A stretch of DNA of 64,000 nt from Rhodothermia bacterium (GCA_030428385.1 JAUIDY010000002.1:1-64000); one strand, 5' to 3'. Shown: positions 37,601-44,906, counted from the first letter of the stretch. Notes: generated from the sequence alone by a model not told the origin. Made by a program: numbers and translations.

Positions 37601-38701
37601 CCCTTCATGTCGTTCGATGCTGGTTACGGTGTTGGCGAGCCCGCGCCCTTCGGCAAAAAGGCTAAACGGCCCGGTGGCCTCGATGCGGGCGAAGCCGGTG
37701 TTCAATGCCAGCCATTGCACCTCGGGCCGGGCCGGGTCTACATGAACCGAGATCACGATGTTGTCTGGCAATCCCACCGTCTGATCAAGCGTATGGGCTA
37801 CCCCGCCGTCCCGCTCCAAGATGAAGGCCCCGCCCAGGGTGTTCAGGAGCCATCCGTCGGGTAGCACCGCGCCCGGCATATACAGGTCGTTTTGCTGCAA
37901 GTAGGCGTCGGCTTCGGTTTCGAAAGGCTGGAAGGTGGTGCCGTCATACAGAAACAACCCCTGCGTTCGGGAGCCCACCAAGGCCCGGTCTTCGTCATAG
38001 GGGAGCATGGCGTAGAGGCGCTCGTTGGCAAACTGCGCGCCGCCGGGGGCCAGGGCAAGGGAGTCTCCTTGGATCCGAAGCAGCCCTACGTCCCACTGGC
38101 GGAGGTAAAACGTGTCTTGCCACACATACCCGCCGTGGTAGTTGTTGCCCAACTCCCAGGTCTGCATGTGTCCTTCCTGGTAGGCGGGCGACGACGCATC
38201 GGTGGAAGGCGTCCAGCGAAACAGGAAGTTGGTTCCGAAATAGACGCTCTCGCTGGTGACGCGAATAATCCAGACATCGCTGAAGGTGCGGGCGTCTTCG
38301 GGAACGAGCGGTAACAGCGAGGCGAGGTGCATTTGTCCTAGGCTATCGGGCACCAACACGCCAATATCGCCCACGCCGCCGGCATAGATGCGCCCGTCGG
38401 GGCCTTTAGCCAAAGAGGCGCACCGTCCCTTGTTGTCGAACGGGATCAGCCGCCACGAAACCCCGTCGTACTCCAAAATACCCTGGTCGTTGGCGAGATA
38501 CAGGACCCCACGGTCATCCTGCGCCATCGACCAGATTTGAGGGGCGGCCCCGTAGTCTTTCGGAAGCCAGGTCGTGACAATCGGATCGCCACGCTCAGAT
38601 TGGGGCTGTGCCTCGGCGGCCTTCGGAAGCTGCACCAAAAGCAGCACAAAGCAGGCCAGCGCAGGGAAAAGGCGACAAAGTGATGTTGAAGCAGGGCGCA
38701 T
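34670..38701 (-). CDS. hybrid two-component sensor with propeller, kinase, receiver and AraC domains
   Basis: About 1343 aa; a one-protein signalling chain (HTCS). In order: signal/anchor (LFPALACFVLLLVQLP), periplasmic two-component propeller repeats (about 30-690), a Y_Y_Y domain (YTFRVRAQN), a membrane helix (WAYGIYVLGGVLLLLGA, about 790), a HisKA domain with phospho-acceptor His in FFANITHEFRTPLTLIL (about 836), an ATPase domain (DRFYQVASGTTRDYEGTGIG), a receiver (LLVVEDNADM, phospho-acceptor Asp in LIISDVMMP, about 1140) and a C-terminal AraC DNA-binding domain. HTCS usually control polysaccharide use. I set the start at the later Met because the earlier one lies in the apparent -7 box. 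Confidence 0.93.
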   Translation of the reverse strand: MRPASTSLCRLFPALACFVLLLVQLPKAAEAQPQSERGDPIVTTWLPKDYGAAPQIWSMAQDDRGVLYLANDQGILEYDGVSWRLIPFDNKGRCASLAKGPDGRIYAGGVGDIGVLVPDSLGQMHLASLLPLVPEDARTFSDVWIIRVTSESVYFGTNFLFRWTPSTDASSPAYQEGHMQTWELGNNYHGGYVWQDTFYLRQWDVGLLRIQGDSLALAPGGAQFANERLYAMLPYDEDRALVGSRTQGLFLYDGTTFQPFETEADAYLQQNDLYMPGAVLPDGWLLNTLGGAFILERDGGVAHTLDQTVGLPDNIVISVHVDPARPEVQWLALNTGFARIEATGPFSLFAEGRGLANTVTSIERHEGRLYVSTATDVRFLDPSTGTFAPVALPATEFRDMLPVEDVLLVATDNGVYGIRGQEVDPVRPSVNKDFEAFALHHSPQNPAQVFVGHRYGLTLLQRTPDGWHDHGPVPAMQDDVTSLAETADGTVWAGTEATGVVQLRFLPGEASLDQVQVNRFGKAQGLPEGGATVQVIEGTVYATMAETVYRFDASSNQFVEDAAFTAALLDGQRTFWEDPNGAVWALGQGMALGTPTNEGGLRWERAPFGRFQQTTINTVYADEGGVRWFGGTQGLIRYDSRNTFNHAAPYPALIRQVVAGADSLVYGGTATALVPALNLDYASHNLRFEYAATSYEDAERLRFQTLLEGFDPQWSAWTDQTAKEYTNLPEGDYTFRVRAQNIYEQVSTEATYRFRIAPPWHRTWWAYGIYVLGGVLLLLGAARVQRQRLLKKEQEKARQREEALRLKNELHIKQIEAASLRELDEMRSSFFANITHEFRTPLTLILGQIETLQEELTNEHHAKRLDMAMRHTSRLQQLINQLLDVAKLEAGKMSLRAQKANIVPFLRRLSGAFESLAARRQLGLRFFAEHDPIEVYYEPEKLEKIYVNLVSNALKFTPDGGEVSTRVRRASHNGAAYVEIEVRDSGIGIPDDELPHIFDRFYQVASGTTRDYEGTGIGLALTKDLVELHGGHIDVNSKEGLGTVVTVSLPLGTDHLSDGQVVPMASAPEPAPASQTDEAPAALSSPDAQPDTDQPILLVVEDNADMRAYICEHLQASYHVLEAADGAQGFALAKEVVPDLIISDVMMPQVDGYALAQQLRADEVTSHIPIVMLTAKGTEGEKLQGLESGVDAYLTKPFSSRELKVRVRKLIEMRQQLLNAAPLSQRITSSAVAVTPLDEVFIQRLQTIVEDHLAEEDFQVEALCSALGVSERQLYRKLKALLDCTPAAYIRSVRLDRAKQLLEQKAGTVSEITFAVGYSNTSSFARAFREAYGMAPSELLKKP

Positions 38702-38767
38702 GGGGAAGAGGAATCGCCAAAGGCTCGTGCGGAATTTCTGAAGCAACGAGTCATGATTGGTAAGGCC

Positions 38768-38799
38768 CAACGATAGGAACTTTCCCTAGTCTGTGCAAA
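38768..38799 (-). promoter_or_regulatory. Bacteroidota-type promoter of the hybrid sensor gene
   Basis: On the minus strand TTTG (38796-38799) is followed after 20 bases by TATCGTTG (38768-38775), close to the TTTG-N19-TAnnTTTG consensus with one mismatch. The transcript would start near 38762, beyond the first Met of the frame, which supports the start at 38701. Confidence 0.55.
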
Positions 38800-38906
38800 C
38801 TGAAACGCACGCGGTCATGGTTTCGACAAGCACGGGTGCCGGTCATTGCGATTGGGGAGGGCAGGCGCTACACTAAAGGGCACCTTTCACCCAAATCCCC
38901 AGGCTC

Positions 38907-39089
38907 ATGGGCGCTTATCAATTTGTGCGGGTCGGTCGGCACTTCATCAACCTTGACCAGATTCGCTACGCCGACTGGTACAAGGAAGAACCCCGCGTGC
39001 AGCTCTACTTTGCCGATGGCGAAACGCTGGCGCTGACGGGCGACGACGCCACCCGCATGGCACAAATCCTCGACCGCATGGCGGGATAG
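38907..39089 (+). CDS. small conserved hypothetical protein
   Basis: A 60-aa protein with FVRVGRHFINLDQIRYADWY and LYFADGETLALTGDDATRMA. The pattern of a short beta-sheet followed by a helix (INLDQI..., ETLALTGDDA) recurs in small bacterial proteins of unknown function, and reads as a real folded product. The next gene starts 5 bases after its stop, so they form an operon. No role can be assigned. Confidence 0.65.
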   Translation: MGAYQFVRVGRHFINLDQIRYADWYKEEPRVQLYFADGETLALTGDDATRMAQILDRMAG

Positions 39090-39094
39090 GATTC

Positions 39095-39505
39095 ATGGAC
39101 CCGGCCGAACGAGACCGCCGCCGTCCGGTATGGATCGCCCTCGCCGATTTGTGGCTCGATACCGAAATCACGGAGCCCATGCTGCGGCACATTGCCGGGG
39201 TGTTGCGGGCGTCGGGCTACGACCGGGCGACGCTGCGGGCCATCTATCTCTATGAGGTCGCACCGGTGGTGTACCGCAACCTGCTATCGGTCGCCGGGGT
39301 GTGGGGTGGGTTCGACGAAGTGTGGCTGTGCGCCGAAGCCGAGCGATGGGTAGTTCGGCGGAAGGCATCGTGGATCGTGCGGCGGTGGCTGCGCCTCAAA
39401 AAGCCGCTCATGACCTACGCCACCGACGCGCACTGGCACATCCTGATGAACCTGCTCGATGCAGAAGAAGGCGGGTCGTCTACAGCCGCCGCATCACCCC
39501 GATGA
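39095..39505 (+). CDS. DUF7079-like protein
   Basis: A 136-aa helical protein: RRPVWIALADLWLDTEITEP, LRAIYLYEVAPVVYRNLLSVAGVWGGFD, and a basic end (RKASWIVRRWLRLKK). The WIALSDLFLDTE-like opening and the EVxPVxxxNLLSxAGxWxGF core are those of DUF7079, an uncharacterised small family. It follows the 60-residue protein by 5 bases and overlaps the 3' end of lexA on the other strand by 26 bases. Confidence 0.75.
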   Translation: MDPAERDRRRPVWIALADLWLDTEITEPMLRHIAGVLRASGYDRATLRAIYLYEVAPVVYRNLLSVAGVWGGFDEVWLCAEAERWVVRRKASWIVRRWLRLKKPLMTYATDAHWHILMNLLDAEEGGSSTAAASPR

Positions 39506-40133
39506 TCCGGCCAATGATGTAGCAGCCCGCGTCGTTGGGGGCGAACGTGCTTTCCGTGTACCGGCGGTCGGCGGGGCGCAGGTGGAGGCGGTTATTGGTG
39601 AACTCAAAGTAGCGGGCGAGTAAGGTCTCGCCGACCAGGCACGCCACCAAGTCCCCACGCCGCACGTCCTCCCACGACATCTCTTCAATCAGTAAGAAGT
39701 CGCCCTTGCGGATGCCATCGCCGTTCATGCCATCGTCGCCTGCTCGGGCAAGGAGGCAGCGGTCGTCGGGGTTGCCAAAGACGCGGTTGACGAAATACGG
39801 GTCGACCACAAACGTGCCCTCAGGACGGTGGCGCAGGCGCTGCGGGGCGTCGCTGGATGTGCGGCTGATGACCGTGATCTTCGGCACCTCATCGCGGTCG
39901 AGCGCATAGGCGTCGGCCTGGTCGGTGAGGCGGATGCTACGGGCCTGGTTGCGCACACGGACGATGTATTTTTTGGCCTCCAGCGCGTCGAGGTGTTTCG
40001 AGACGCCATTGGTGGAGGTGATGCCCACCGCCTCGCCAATCTCCTTCAGCGTGGGTGGTTTGCGGTGCGTGCGCAGAAAGGTGCCAATGAAGTCGTAGAT
40101 CGCGCTTTGTCGTTCGGTTAAGGGGGGTCGCAT
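39480..40133 (-). CDS. lexA: LexA-like repressor with apparently inactive peptidase domain
   Basis: A 217-aa protein with LexA order: winged-helix N-terminus (LTERQSAIYDFIGTFLRTHRKPPTLKEIGEAVG) and a C-terminal S24-type fold (TFVVDPYFVNRVF, GIRKGDFLLIEE, DLVACLVG, CYIIGRIIGVMR). LexA normally cuts itself at an Ala-Gly bond using a Ser and a Lys when RecA filaments form. Aligned by eye, the cleavage site reads SD, the Ser segment reads AGDDGM and the Lys segment reads LLARYF, so all three look replaced. It may be a repressor that does not respond by self-cleavage. It faces mraZ across an AT-rich spacer. Confidence 0.85.
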   Translation of the reverse strand: MRPPLTERQSAIYDFIGTFLRTHRKPPTLKEIGEAVGITSTNGVSKHLDALEAKKYIVRVRNQARSIRLTDQADAYALDRDEVPKITVISRTSSDAPQRLRHRPEGTFVVDPYFVNRVFGNPDDRCLLARAGDDGMNGDGIRKGDFLLIEEMSWEDVRRGDLVACLVGETLLARYFEFTNNRLHLRPADRRYTESTFAPNDAGCYIIGRIIGVMRRL

Positions 40134-40356
40134 GAGTATTTACACGGAGAAAGCCGTCAGGGAGGAGTATATGTGCACATTAAAATACGAACGATTCTAT
40201 TGAGATGGTGGATATTTTTTCACTTATATCTTTGCACATGGTGAAATGATTTTCATGAGGCGAAAATATCTATATGTGACGTAATGTTGTGGTTATATGT
40301 GACAGCTATTTCTCATAAGGAAAATCGCAGTAAATGGGCTAAAATTGCAGAAAATG
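40134..40356. promoter_or_regulatory. AT-rich divergent control region between lexA and mraZ with TATATGTG repeats
   Basis: TATATGTG occurs at 40168, 40271 and 40294 (the last two as TATATGTGAC). The first overlaps the perfect palindrome ATGTGCACAT (40171-40180). TTTCAC (40218-40223) and GTGAAA (40241-40246) form another inverted pair. TATCTTTG at 40227-40234 matches the Bacteroidota -7 form but lacks a well-spaced -33. These are candidate operators of the LexA-like protein or another regulator; none is proven. Confidence 0.5.
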
Positions 40357-40387
40357 TTTGCATTTAGAGGTGGGTGGTGTACATTGG
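40357..40387 (+). promoter_or_regulatory. mraZ/dcw promoter, Bacteroidota type
   Basis: TTTG (40357-40360), a 19-base spacer, then TACATTGG (40380-40387) match the Bacteroidota -33/-7 consensus with one mismatch. The transcript would begin near 40393, about 85 bases before mraZ. Confidence 0.65.
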
Positions 40388-40409
40388 TGGCGAGTGGGGA
40401 AAAGTGGGG
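40385..40409 (+). promoter_or_regulatory. three MraZ-type boxes at 10-bp spacing over the promoter
   Basis: TGGTG (40385), TGGGG (40395) and TGGGG (40405) repeat at exactly 10 bp. They cover the -7 element and the expected start point. MraZ proteins are known to bind tandem GTGGG-like repeats upstream of their own gene, so self-repression is the natural reading. Confidence 0.7.
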
Positions 40410-40457
40410 AACTCACCCAGCCTTCCTGACCAGCGTGGGGAAGGCTGGGGAGTCCCC
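40406..40457 (+). other. long leader hairpin before mraZ, containing a second box pair
   Basis: GGGG (40406-40409), ACTC (40411-40414) and CCCAGCCTTCC (40416-40426) pair with GGAAGGCTGGG (40439-40449), GAGT (40450-40453) and CCCC (40454-40457): 19 pairs with two single-base bulges and a 12-base loop. The right arm holds two more TGGGG boxes (40436, 40446), again 10 bp apart. It could act as an RNA structure, an operator, or both. Confidence 0.65.
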
Positions 40458-40477
40458 TCTTCTTGTCTTTATATGTT

Positions 40478-40921
40478 ATGGCCGGTTTTAAGGGACATGC
40501 GGAATACTCTGTAGACAGTAAGGGCCGGGTTGCGATACCGGCCAAGATGCGGAGTGCTTTGAACCCGGACGCCAACAGCACCTTCACCATGACGCGGGGC
40601 TTTGACAAGTGTGTGTTCCTGTATCCGTTGGACCGATGGAAGGAGATGGAAGAGGAGATCGGAAGCCTGAGCACCTACGACCGCGAAGCCCGCGCCTTCA
40701 CCCGCCGCATCATGATGTGGGCGGATGAGGTGACGCTCGACAGCCAGGGCCGCATCAGTCTGACCAAGCAACTCGTCGAGTTTGCAGGCATCAAGGACAA
40801 GGCCATGATCCTCGGCGCGTTCGACCGCATCGAGATCTGGGATCCGGAAGCCTTCGAAGCCTACCTCAACGAGGAGTCGGCGGACTACGAGACCCTGGCC
40901 GAGAAGGTGATGGGCATGTAA
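40478..40921 (+). CDS. mraZ: MraZ transcriptional regulator of the dcw cluster
   Basis: A 147-aa protein with two AbrB-like SpoVT halves. The first is FKGHAEYSVDSKGRVAIPAKMR and the second EVTLDSQGRISLTKQLVEFAG; each carries the DxxGRxxxP/T DNA-contact pattern. MraZ forms ring-shaped oligomers on repeated boxes and controls the cluster it heads. The Met of AGFKGHAEYS is the usual start; an upstream TTG adds five residues. rsmH starts one base after its stop. Confidence 0.95.
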   Translation: MAGFKGHAEYSVDSKGRVAIPAKMRSALNPDANSTFTMTRGFDKCVFLYPLDRWKEMEEEIGSLSTYDREARAFTRRIMMWADEVTLDSQGRISLTKQLVEFAGIKDKAMILGAFDRIEIWDPEAFEAYLNEESADYETLAEKVMGM

Positions 40922-40922
40922 G

Positions 40923-41921
40923 ATGGGTACCCCCGCTGCAAACGATGACGCTGAACACCAGGATATAAAGCAAGGCAGCGCGGGCGATCCGCTGCGATAC
41001 GCGACGCGCTACCATGCACCTGTTCTTTGCAAGACTGTTGTTGCTTCTCTCCTCACCGATCAGGCAGGCTGTTATATAGATGGCACGCTCGGCGGTGGCG
41101 GACACAGCGCGGCACTACTCGATGCCCTGGGGTCTGAGGCCACGGTGATCGGGGTCGACCAAGATGCCGATGCGCTGGCGGAAGCCGAGGCGCGGCTAGC
41201 CGCCGAGATCGAACGGGGACGCTTCCGCACGCTGCGGGGCAACTTCGGCGACTTGGAGCGGCTGTTGCTCGACGACGGCATCGACGCCATCGATGGGCTG
41301 CTGCTCGACCTCGGCGTTTCGTCGCACCAGTTGGACGCGGGCGAACGCGGGTTCAGCTTCCAGGCCGAAGCGCCACTCGACATGCGGATGGATAGCCGCC
41401 ACGGAGTCTCGGCTGACGAAGTGGTCAACCGATGGAGCGAAAGCGAACTGCGGCGGGTGCTGCGGGCCTACGGCGAAGAGCCTCGGGCCGGGCGCATCGC
41501 GCAGGCCATCATCAAGGCACGTCCGGTTCCCACAACCACGGCGCTGGCCAACGTGATACGGCGCGTGGTGCCCACCCGCGAAGAGGTCAAAATCCTCGCG
41601 CGGGTTTTTCAGGGCATCCGCATCGCCGTCAACGGCGAGCTGGAACGGCTTGAGCAGGTGCTGGCGAGTAGCGTGCGGTTGCTGCGTCCCGGCGGGCGCA
41701 TCGTGGTGATGAGCTACCACTCGCTCGAAGACCGGCGGGTGAAGCGGTTTCTGCGCTACGGCAACCTCGACGGCGAGCCGGTGCGCGACTTCTACGGCAA
41801 CCTGATTACGCCGTGGAACGAACTGACGCGCAAGCCCATCGAGGCCAGCGCCGAAGAGATTGCTGCCAACCCAAGGGCCCGAAGCGTGCGGCTACGGGTG
41901 GCAGAGCGACGCGAGGAGTAG
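40923..41921 (+). CDS. rsmH: 16S rRNA m4C1402 methyltransferase RsmH (MraW)
   Basis: A 332-aa SAM-dependent methyltransferase modifying C1402 in the 30S decoding centre. Motifs include HAPVLCKTVV, CYIDGTLGGGGHSAALL (SAM site), LLLDLGVSSHQLD, FSFQAEAPLDMRMD, GGRIVVMSYHSLEDRRVKRF and the basic end RARSVRLRVAERR. It has full family length and is cotranscribed with mraZ (one-base gap). A hairpin-rich repeat block follows its stop. Confidence 0.95.
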   Translation: MGTPAANDDAEHQDIKQGSAGDPLRYATRYHAPVLCKTVVASLLTDQAGCYIDGTLGGGGHSAALLDALGSEATVIGVDQDADALAEAEARLAAEIERGRFRTLRGNFGDLERLLLDDGIDAIDGLLLDLGVSSHQLDAGERGFSFQAEAPLDMRMDSRHGVSADEVVNRWSESELRRVLRAYGEEPRAGRIAQAIIKARPVPTTTALANVIRRVVPTREEVKILARVFQGIRIAVNGELERLEQVLASSVRLLRPGGRIVVMSYHSLEDRRVKRFLRYGNLDGEPVRDFYGNLITPWNELTRKPIEASAEEIAANPRARSVRLRVAERREE

Positions 41922-41935
41922 CGTGCTGCGCCCGC

Positions 41936-42025
41936 GTCATTGATTTAGCGGCAAAGCCGAAAACCTAATGACAGCCCCGCAGGAGCGAATGACAACAAAA
42001 GACGGTCCCGTAGGGGCCTAATGAC
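41936..42025. repeat. GTCATT/AATGAC hairpin-cassette repeat, locus 1
   Basis: GTCATT at 41936-41941, then AATGAC at 41967, 41988 and 42020. Between them lie short hairpins such as GGTCCC-GTA-GGGGCC. Two fuller blocks of the same design occur in murD-ftsW and ftsW-murG. Confidence 0.7.
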
Positions 42026-42078
42026 TACCGAATAAATAGGCTGACAGCCGAAAGCTGATAGCCAAGACCCATAAATCC

Positions 42079-42291
42079 ATGAACAAGCTTGTTGAACCCA
42101 CCATGCTGCGATGGTTAAGTGTCGGCGTGGCACCGCCCTCGCATCAGTTTCACCAGGGAACGCCGACGTTCCGTCGGGTGCGGCCGCGGTCGTTGTGGCT
42201 TCGCCAGTTAAATCTCGACGCCCTGGAGGCGCAGGTGGCCGCCGAGGCGCGAACCACCCGGTTGCTTTCCTCCTGGCTGGCTGCTGCCTAG
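42079..42291 (+). CDS. possible small protein between rsmH and ftsL
   Basis: A 70-residue frame (MNKLVEPTMLRWLSVG at the start, then LWLRQLNLDALEAQVAAEAR), codirectional with the cluster and ending 10 bases before ftsL. No family is recognised. Position and orientation favour a gene; the lack of similarity and of a ribosome-binding site argue against. An internal Met at 42103 is an alternative start. Confidence 0.35.
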   Translation: MNKLVEPTMLRWLSVGVAPPSHQFHQGTPTFRRVRPRSLWLRQLNLDALEAQVAAEARTTRLLSSWLAAA

Positions 42292-42301
42292 GTGTTACTT
42301 C

Positions 42302-42799
42302 ATGCCGACTCCCAAAACCAAAACGCGCCCGCCCGCCCGCAAAGTAGCGAACCGCGCCGTCAACAATACGGCGCGTCGCAAGCAGCGGGTCGCCAAACGT
42401 CCGTCGTCGCACACGGGTTGGTCGGGGTGGGCGTGGCGGGCACGGCCGGAACGGGCCGACTTGCCGGGATGGAGCGAGGTAGATGGAAAAGGTCCGACGC
42501 TCAAGCAGCCGCAGGCCGGGACGTTCCTGCAGCGCATGTCGATGAAGCGGTTTGGGGTGTTGCTGCTCTTTGTGGCGGCAGGCTTCACGGCGTACATCGG
42601 GCATGTGTATGCCACGCAGGAGTTGGCCGTGGAACTGCAACGCGCGCAGCGCGAGAACATGCGGCTCCACCTGAAGCACAACCAACTCAAGGGTGTCTTC
42701 GATCAGCGCACCGGACCGGCGGTCATTCACGACCGGGCGCGTTCCCTCGGGCTGGAAGAAGGCATCGCCTTTGGGCCAACCATAACCATTGATGAATAG
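42302..42799 (+). CDS. ftsL: FtsL-like cell division protein
   Basis: A 165-aa bitopic protein. A long basic N-terminus (about residues 1-75) precedes one membrane helix (FGVLLLFVAAGFTAYIGHVY) and a periplasmic coiled coil (LAVELQRAQRENMRLHLKHNQ) with a family-type end (IHDRARSLGLEEG). FtsL joins FtsQ and FtsB in the divisome. Sequence is poorly conserved in the family; position before ftsI and topology make the call. The cytoplasmic tail is longer than in enteric FtsL. Confidence 0.85.
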   Translation: MPTPKTKTRPPARKVANRAVNNTARRKQRVAKRPSSHTGWSGWAWRARPERADLPGWSEVDGKGPTLKQPQAGTFLQRMSMKRFGVLLLFVAAGFTAYIGHVYATQELAVELQRAQRENMRLHLKHNQLKGVFDQRTGPAVIHDRARSLGLEEGIAFGPTITIDE

Positions 42800-42888
42800 G
42801 CCAATGATGCGCGACGACCGAGACGCTCTCATTGGCCCTGCAATAAACAATTACGTGCGCTGCGCACCGACCTTCGTGATTCACCGAC

Positions 42889-44820
42889 TTGAAAACCAAA
42901 GATCAAATACTCGCCCGGATGTATGTGGTGCTGACGCTGCTCAGCCTGCTTCCGGTGATGGTGGTGGTGCAGGTCGTGCGGATTCACCTCGGCGAGGGCA
43001 GCACGTTGCGGGAGCAGGGCCGCAGTCAGGCCCATACGCAACGCGAGATTCCCGCGATGCGCGGAGCCATCGTCGACCAGGCGGGGCGCACACTCGCTGT
43101 CAACGCCGCCCGCTACGATGTTGCCATTGACCCCACGGTCGAGGGTTTTCGGGCGGTAGAAGCATCGTTCTTTGAAAGACTGTCAAAGCTAACCGGGATC
43201 CGGGAAAGCGTCCTGCGCGGACGCATGGACCGGACCAACAGCCCGAAGTATGACCTGCTGGTACGCAACATCAGCGTGCGGGCGCAGGAAGCCATCGATT
43301 CGTGGGACATCCCCGGCGTGATTCTGGAGCCCAAGTTCGCCCGGCGTTATAACTATGACGCCACGGCGGCGCACCTGCTCGGCCATGTGAACACCGACGG
43401 CACGGGCATGAGCGGGTTGGAGAAGCAGTACGAGGCGTTCTTGCACGGCATCCCCGGCAAGCGCTCGTTTCAGCGCGACCGCAACAAAAACCTGAAGGCC
43501 GATGTCGGCGGCACCGAGGTTGATCCGCAGCATGGCGAAACGCTCGTGCTCACCATCGACCTCGTGCGGCAGACCATCCTCGAAGAGGAACTGGCGCGGG
43601 GCGTGGAGATGAGCGGCTCCAACTGGGGCACCGCCGTCGCCATGAACCCGCACACCGGTGCCATCATGGCGCTCGCCAACGTGCCGACGTACAACCCTAA
43701 CCGGGTGACCGGCAACACGGCGCGTCGCCGCAACCGGGCGCTCGTCGATTATATGGAGCCGGGCTCGACGTTTAAACTCGTCAGCTCCGTTGCTGCCATT
43801 GAGAAAGGCGTGGTGGCGCTCGGGGATACCATCGACACCGGGCAGGGCTACGGCGTGTTTGGCGGACGCGGGATGCATGACACCCATGCGTATGGGCGCA
43901 TTCCGTTCCGCGAAGTCATCGCCAAGTCGAGCAACGTGGGCATGGCCACCGTCGCCGAGCGGCTGGAAGCAGGCGACCTCTATCAGTACGCGCGCAACCT
44001 CGGCTTCGGCAACCCGACGTGGATCGACTTGCCGGGTGAAGTGCAGGGTACGCTGCACCGTCCTTCGACGTGGAGCGCCACCTCGCACAGCCGCCTCGCC
44101 ATCGGGTATGGCGTGAATGTGACGCCGCTGCAACTCCTCACGGCCTACAGCGCCCTCGCCAACGGCGGACTGCTGGTGCAGCCGTACCTCGTGGCCGAGC
44201 GCCGCGATGTGACCGGGCGCGTGACGTGGCAGGCCCGCCAGGACTCGATCCGCCGCGTATTCGAGCCACAAACCGCCACCACCTTGCTGCCTGCTTTTGA
44301 GGAAGTGGTGGAGGAAGGCACAGCGAAGCAGGCACGGGTAGACGGGCTGCGCATCGCTGGCAAGACGGGCACCGCCCGCAAAGCCGACGGCGGAGCCGGA
44401 TATCGCGAAGGCGCCTACCGGGCCACGTTTGTTGGATTCTTTCCCGCCGACGACCCGCAGGTGGCGCTGGTAGTGGTGATGGACGAGCCCGAATCAAGCA
44501 TTTATGGTGGCGGCGTGGCTGCGCCGGTGTTTCAACGCATCGCCGAGCGCTGGCTGCCGACGCTGCCGCAGGTGGCACAACGCATCGCGCCGCCGGACGC
44601 ATTGCCACCGCCGCTGTTGGTGGTGCCGCCCGATGAACCGCTGCCCACCGAGATGGAGACGCTGCCCGACCTGACGGGCCGTAGCCTGCGCACCGCGGCA
44701 GCGTGGTTGCAGGCGCAGGGGGTGCAGGTGCGCATCGAAGGGCATGGCGCCGTACGGCGGCAACAGCCCGCCGCAGGAACGGCGCTGCCCCGCGAAATCG
44801 TCCTCTACGGACAATCCTAA
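42889..44820 (+). CDS. ftsI: division transpeptidase FtsI (class B PBP) with C-terminal PASTA domain
   Basis: A 643-aa septal peptidoglycan transpeptidase. It has one N-terminal membrane helix (VLTLLSLLPVMVVVQVVRIH), a dimerisation domain, and the penicillin-binding domain with SxxK in GSTFKLVSS (about residue 294), SxN in AKSSNVGMA (about 346) and KTGT in AGKTGTARKADGG (about 492). A C-terminal PASTA domain (LPDLTGRSLRTAAAWLQAQG) is present, as in SpoVD-type proteins. The best start is TTG before KTKDQILAR; the first ATG (42919) cuts into the membrane segment. PASTA may sense the wall. Confidence 0.93.
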   Translation: MKTKDQILARMYVVLTLLSLLPVMVVVQVVRIHLGEGSTLREQGRSQAHTQREIPAMRGAIVDQAGRTLAVNAARYDVAIDPTVEGFRAVEASFFERLSKLTGIRESVLRGRMDRTNSPKYDLLVRNISVRAQEAIDSWDIPGVILEPKFARRYNYDATAAHLLGHVNTDGTGMSGLEKQYEAFLHGIPGKRSFQRDRNKNLKADVGGTEVDPQHGETLVLTIDLVRQTILEEELARGVEMSGSNWGTAVAMNPHTGAIMALANVPTYNPNRVTGNTARRRNRALVDYMEPGSTFKLVSSVAAIEKGVVALGDTIDTGQGYGVFGGRGMHDTHAYGRIPFREVIAKSSNVGMATVAERLEAGDLYQYARNLGFGNPTWIDLPGEVQGTLHRPSTWSATSHSRLAIGYGVNVTPLQLLTAYSALANGGLLVQPYLVAERRDVTGRVTWQARQDSIRRVFEPQTATTLLPAFEEVVEEGTAKQARVDGLRIAGKTGTARKADGGAGYREGAYRATFVGFFPADDPQVALVVVMDEPESSIYGGGVAAPVFQRIAERWLPTLPQVAQRIAPPDALPPPLLVVPPDEPLPTEMETLPDLTGRSLRTAAAWLQAQGVQVRIEGHGAVRRQQPAAGTALPREIVLYGQS

Positions 44821-44906
44821 ACCGGAATTAACCCAACGTTGCGTGTCGACATGTGTCTTAGATCAACACAACCGGGCTGCATAGACCACCTCGACGCCAA
44901 CGACGC

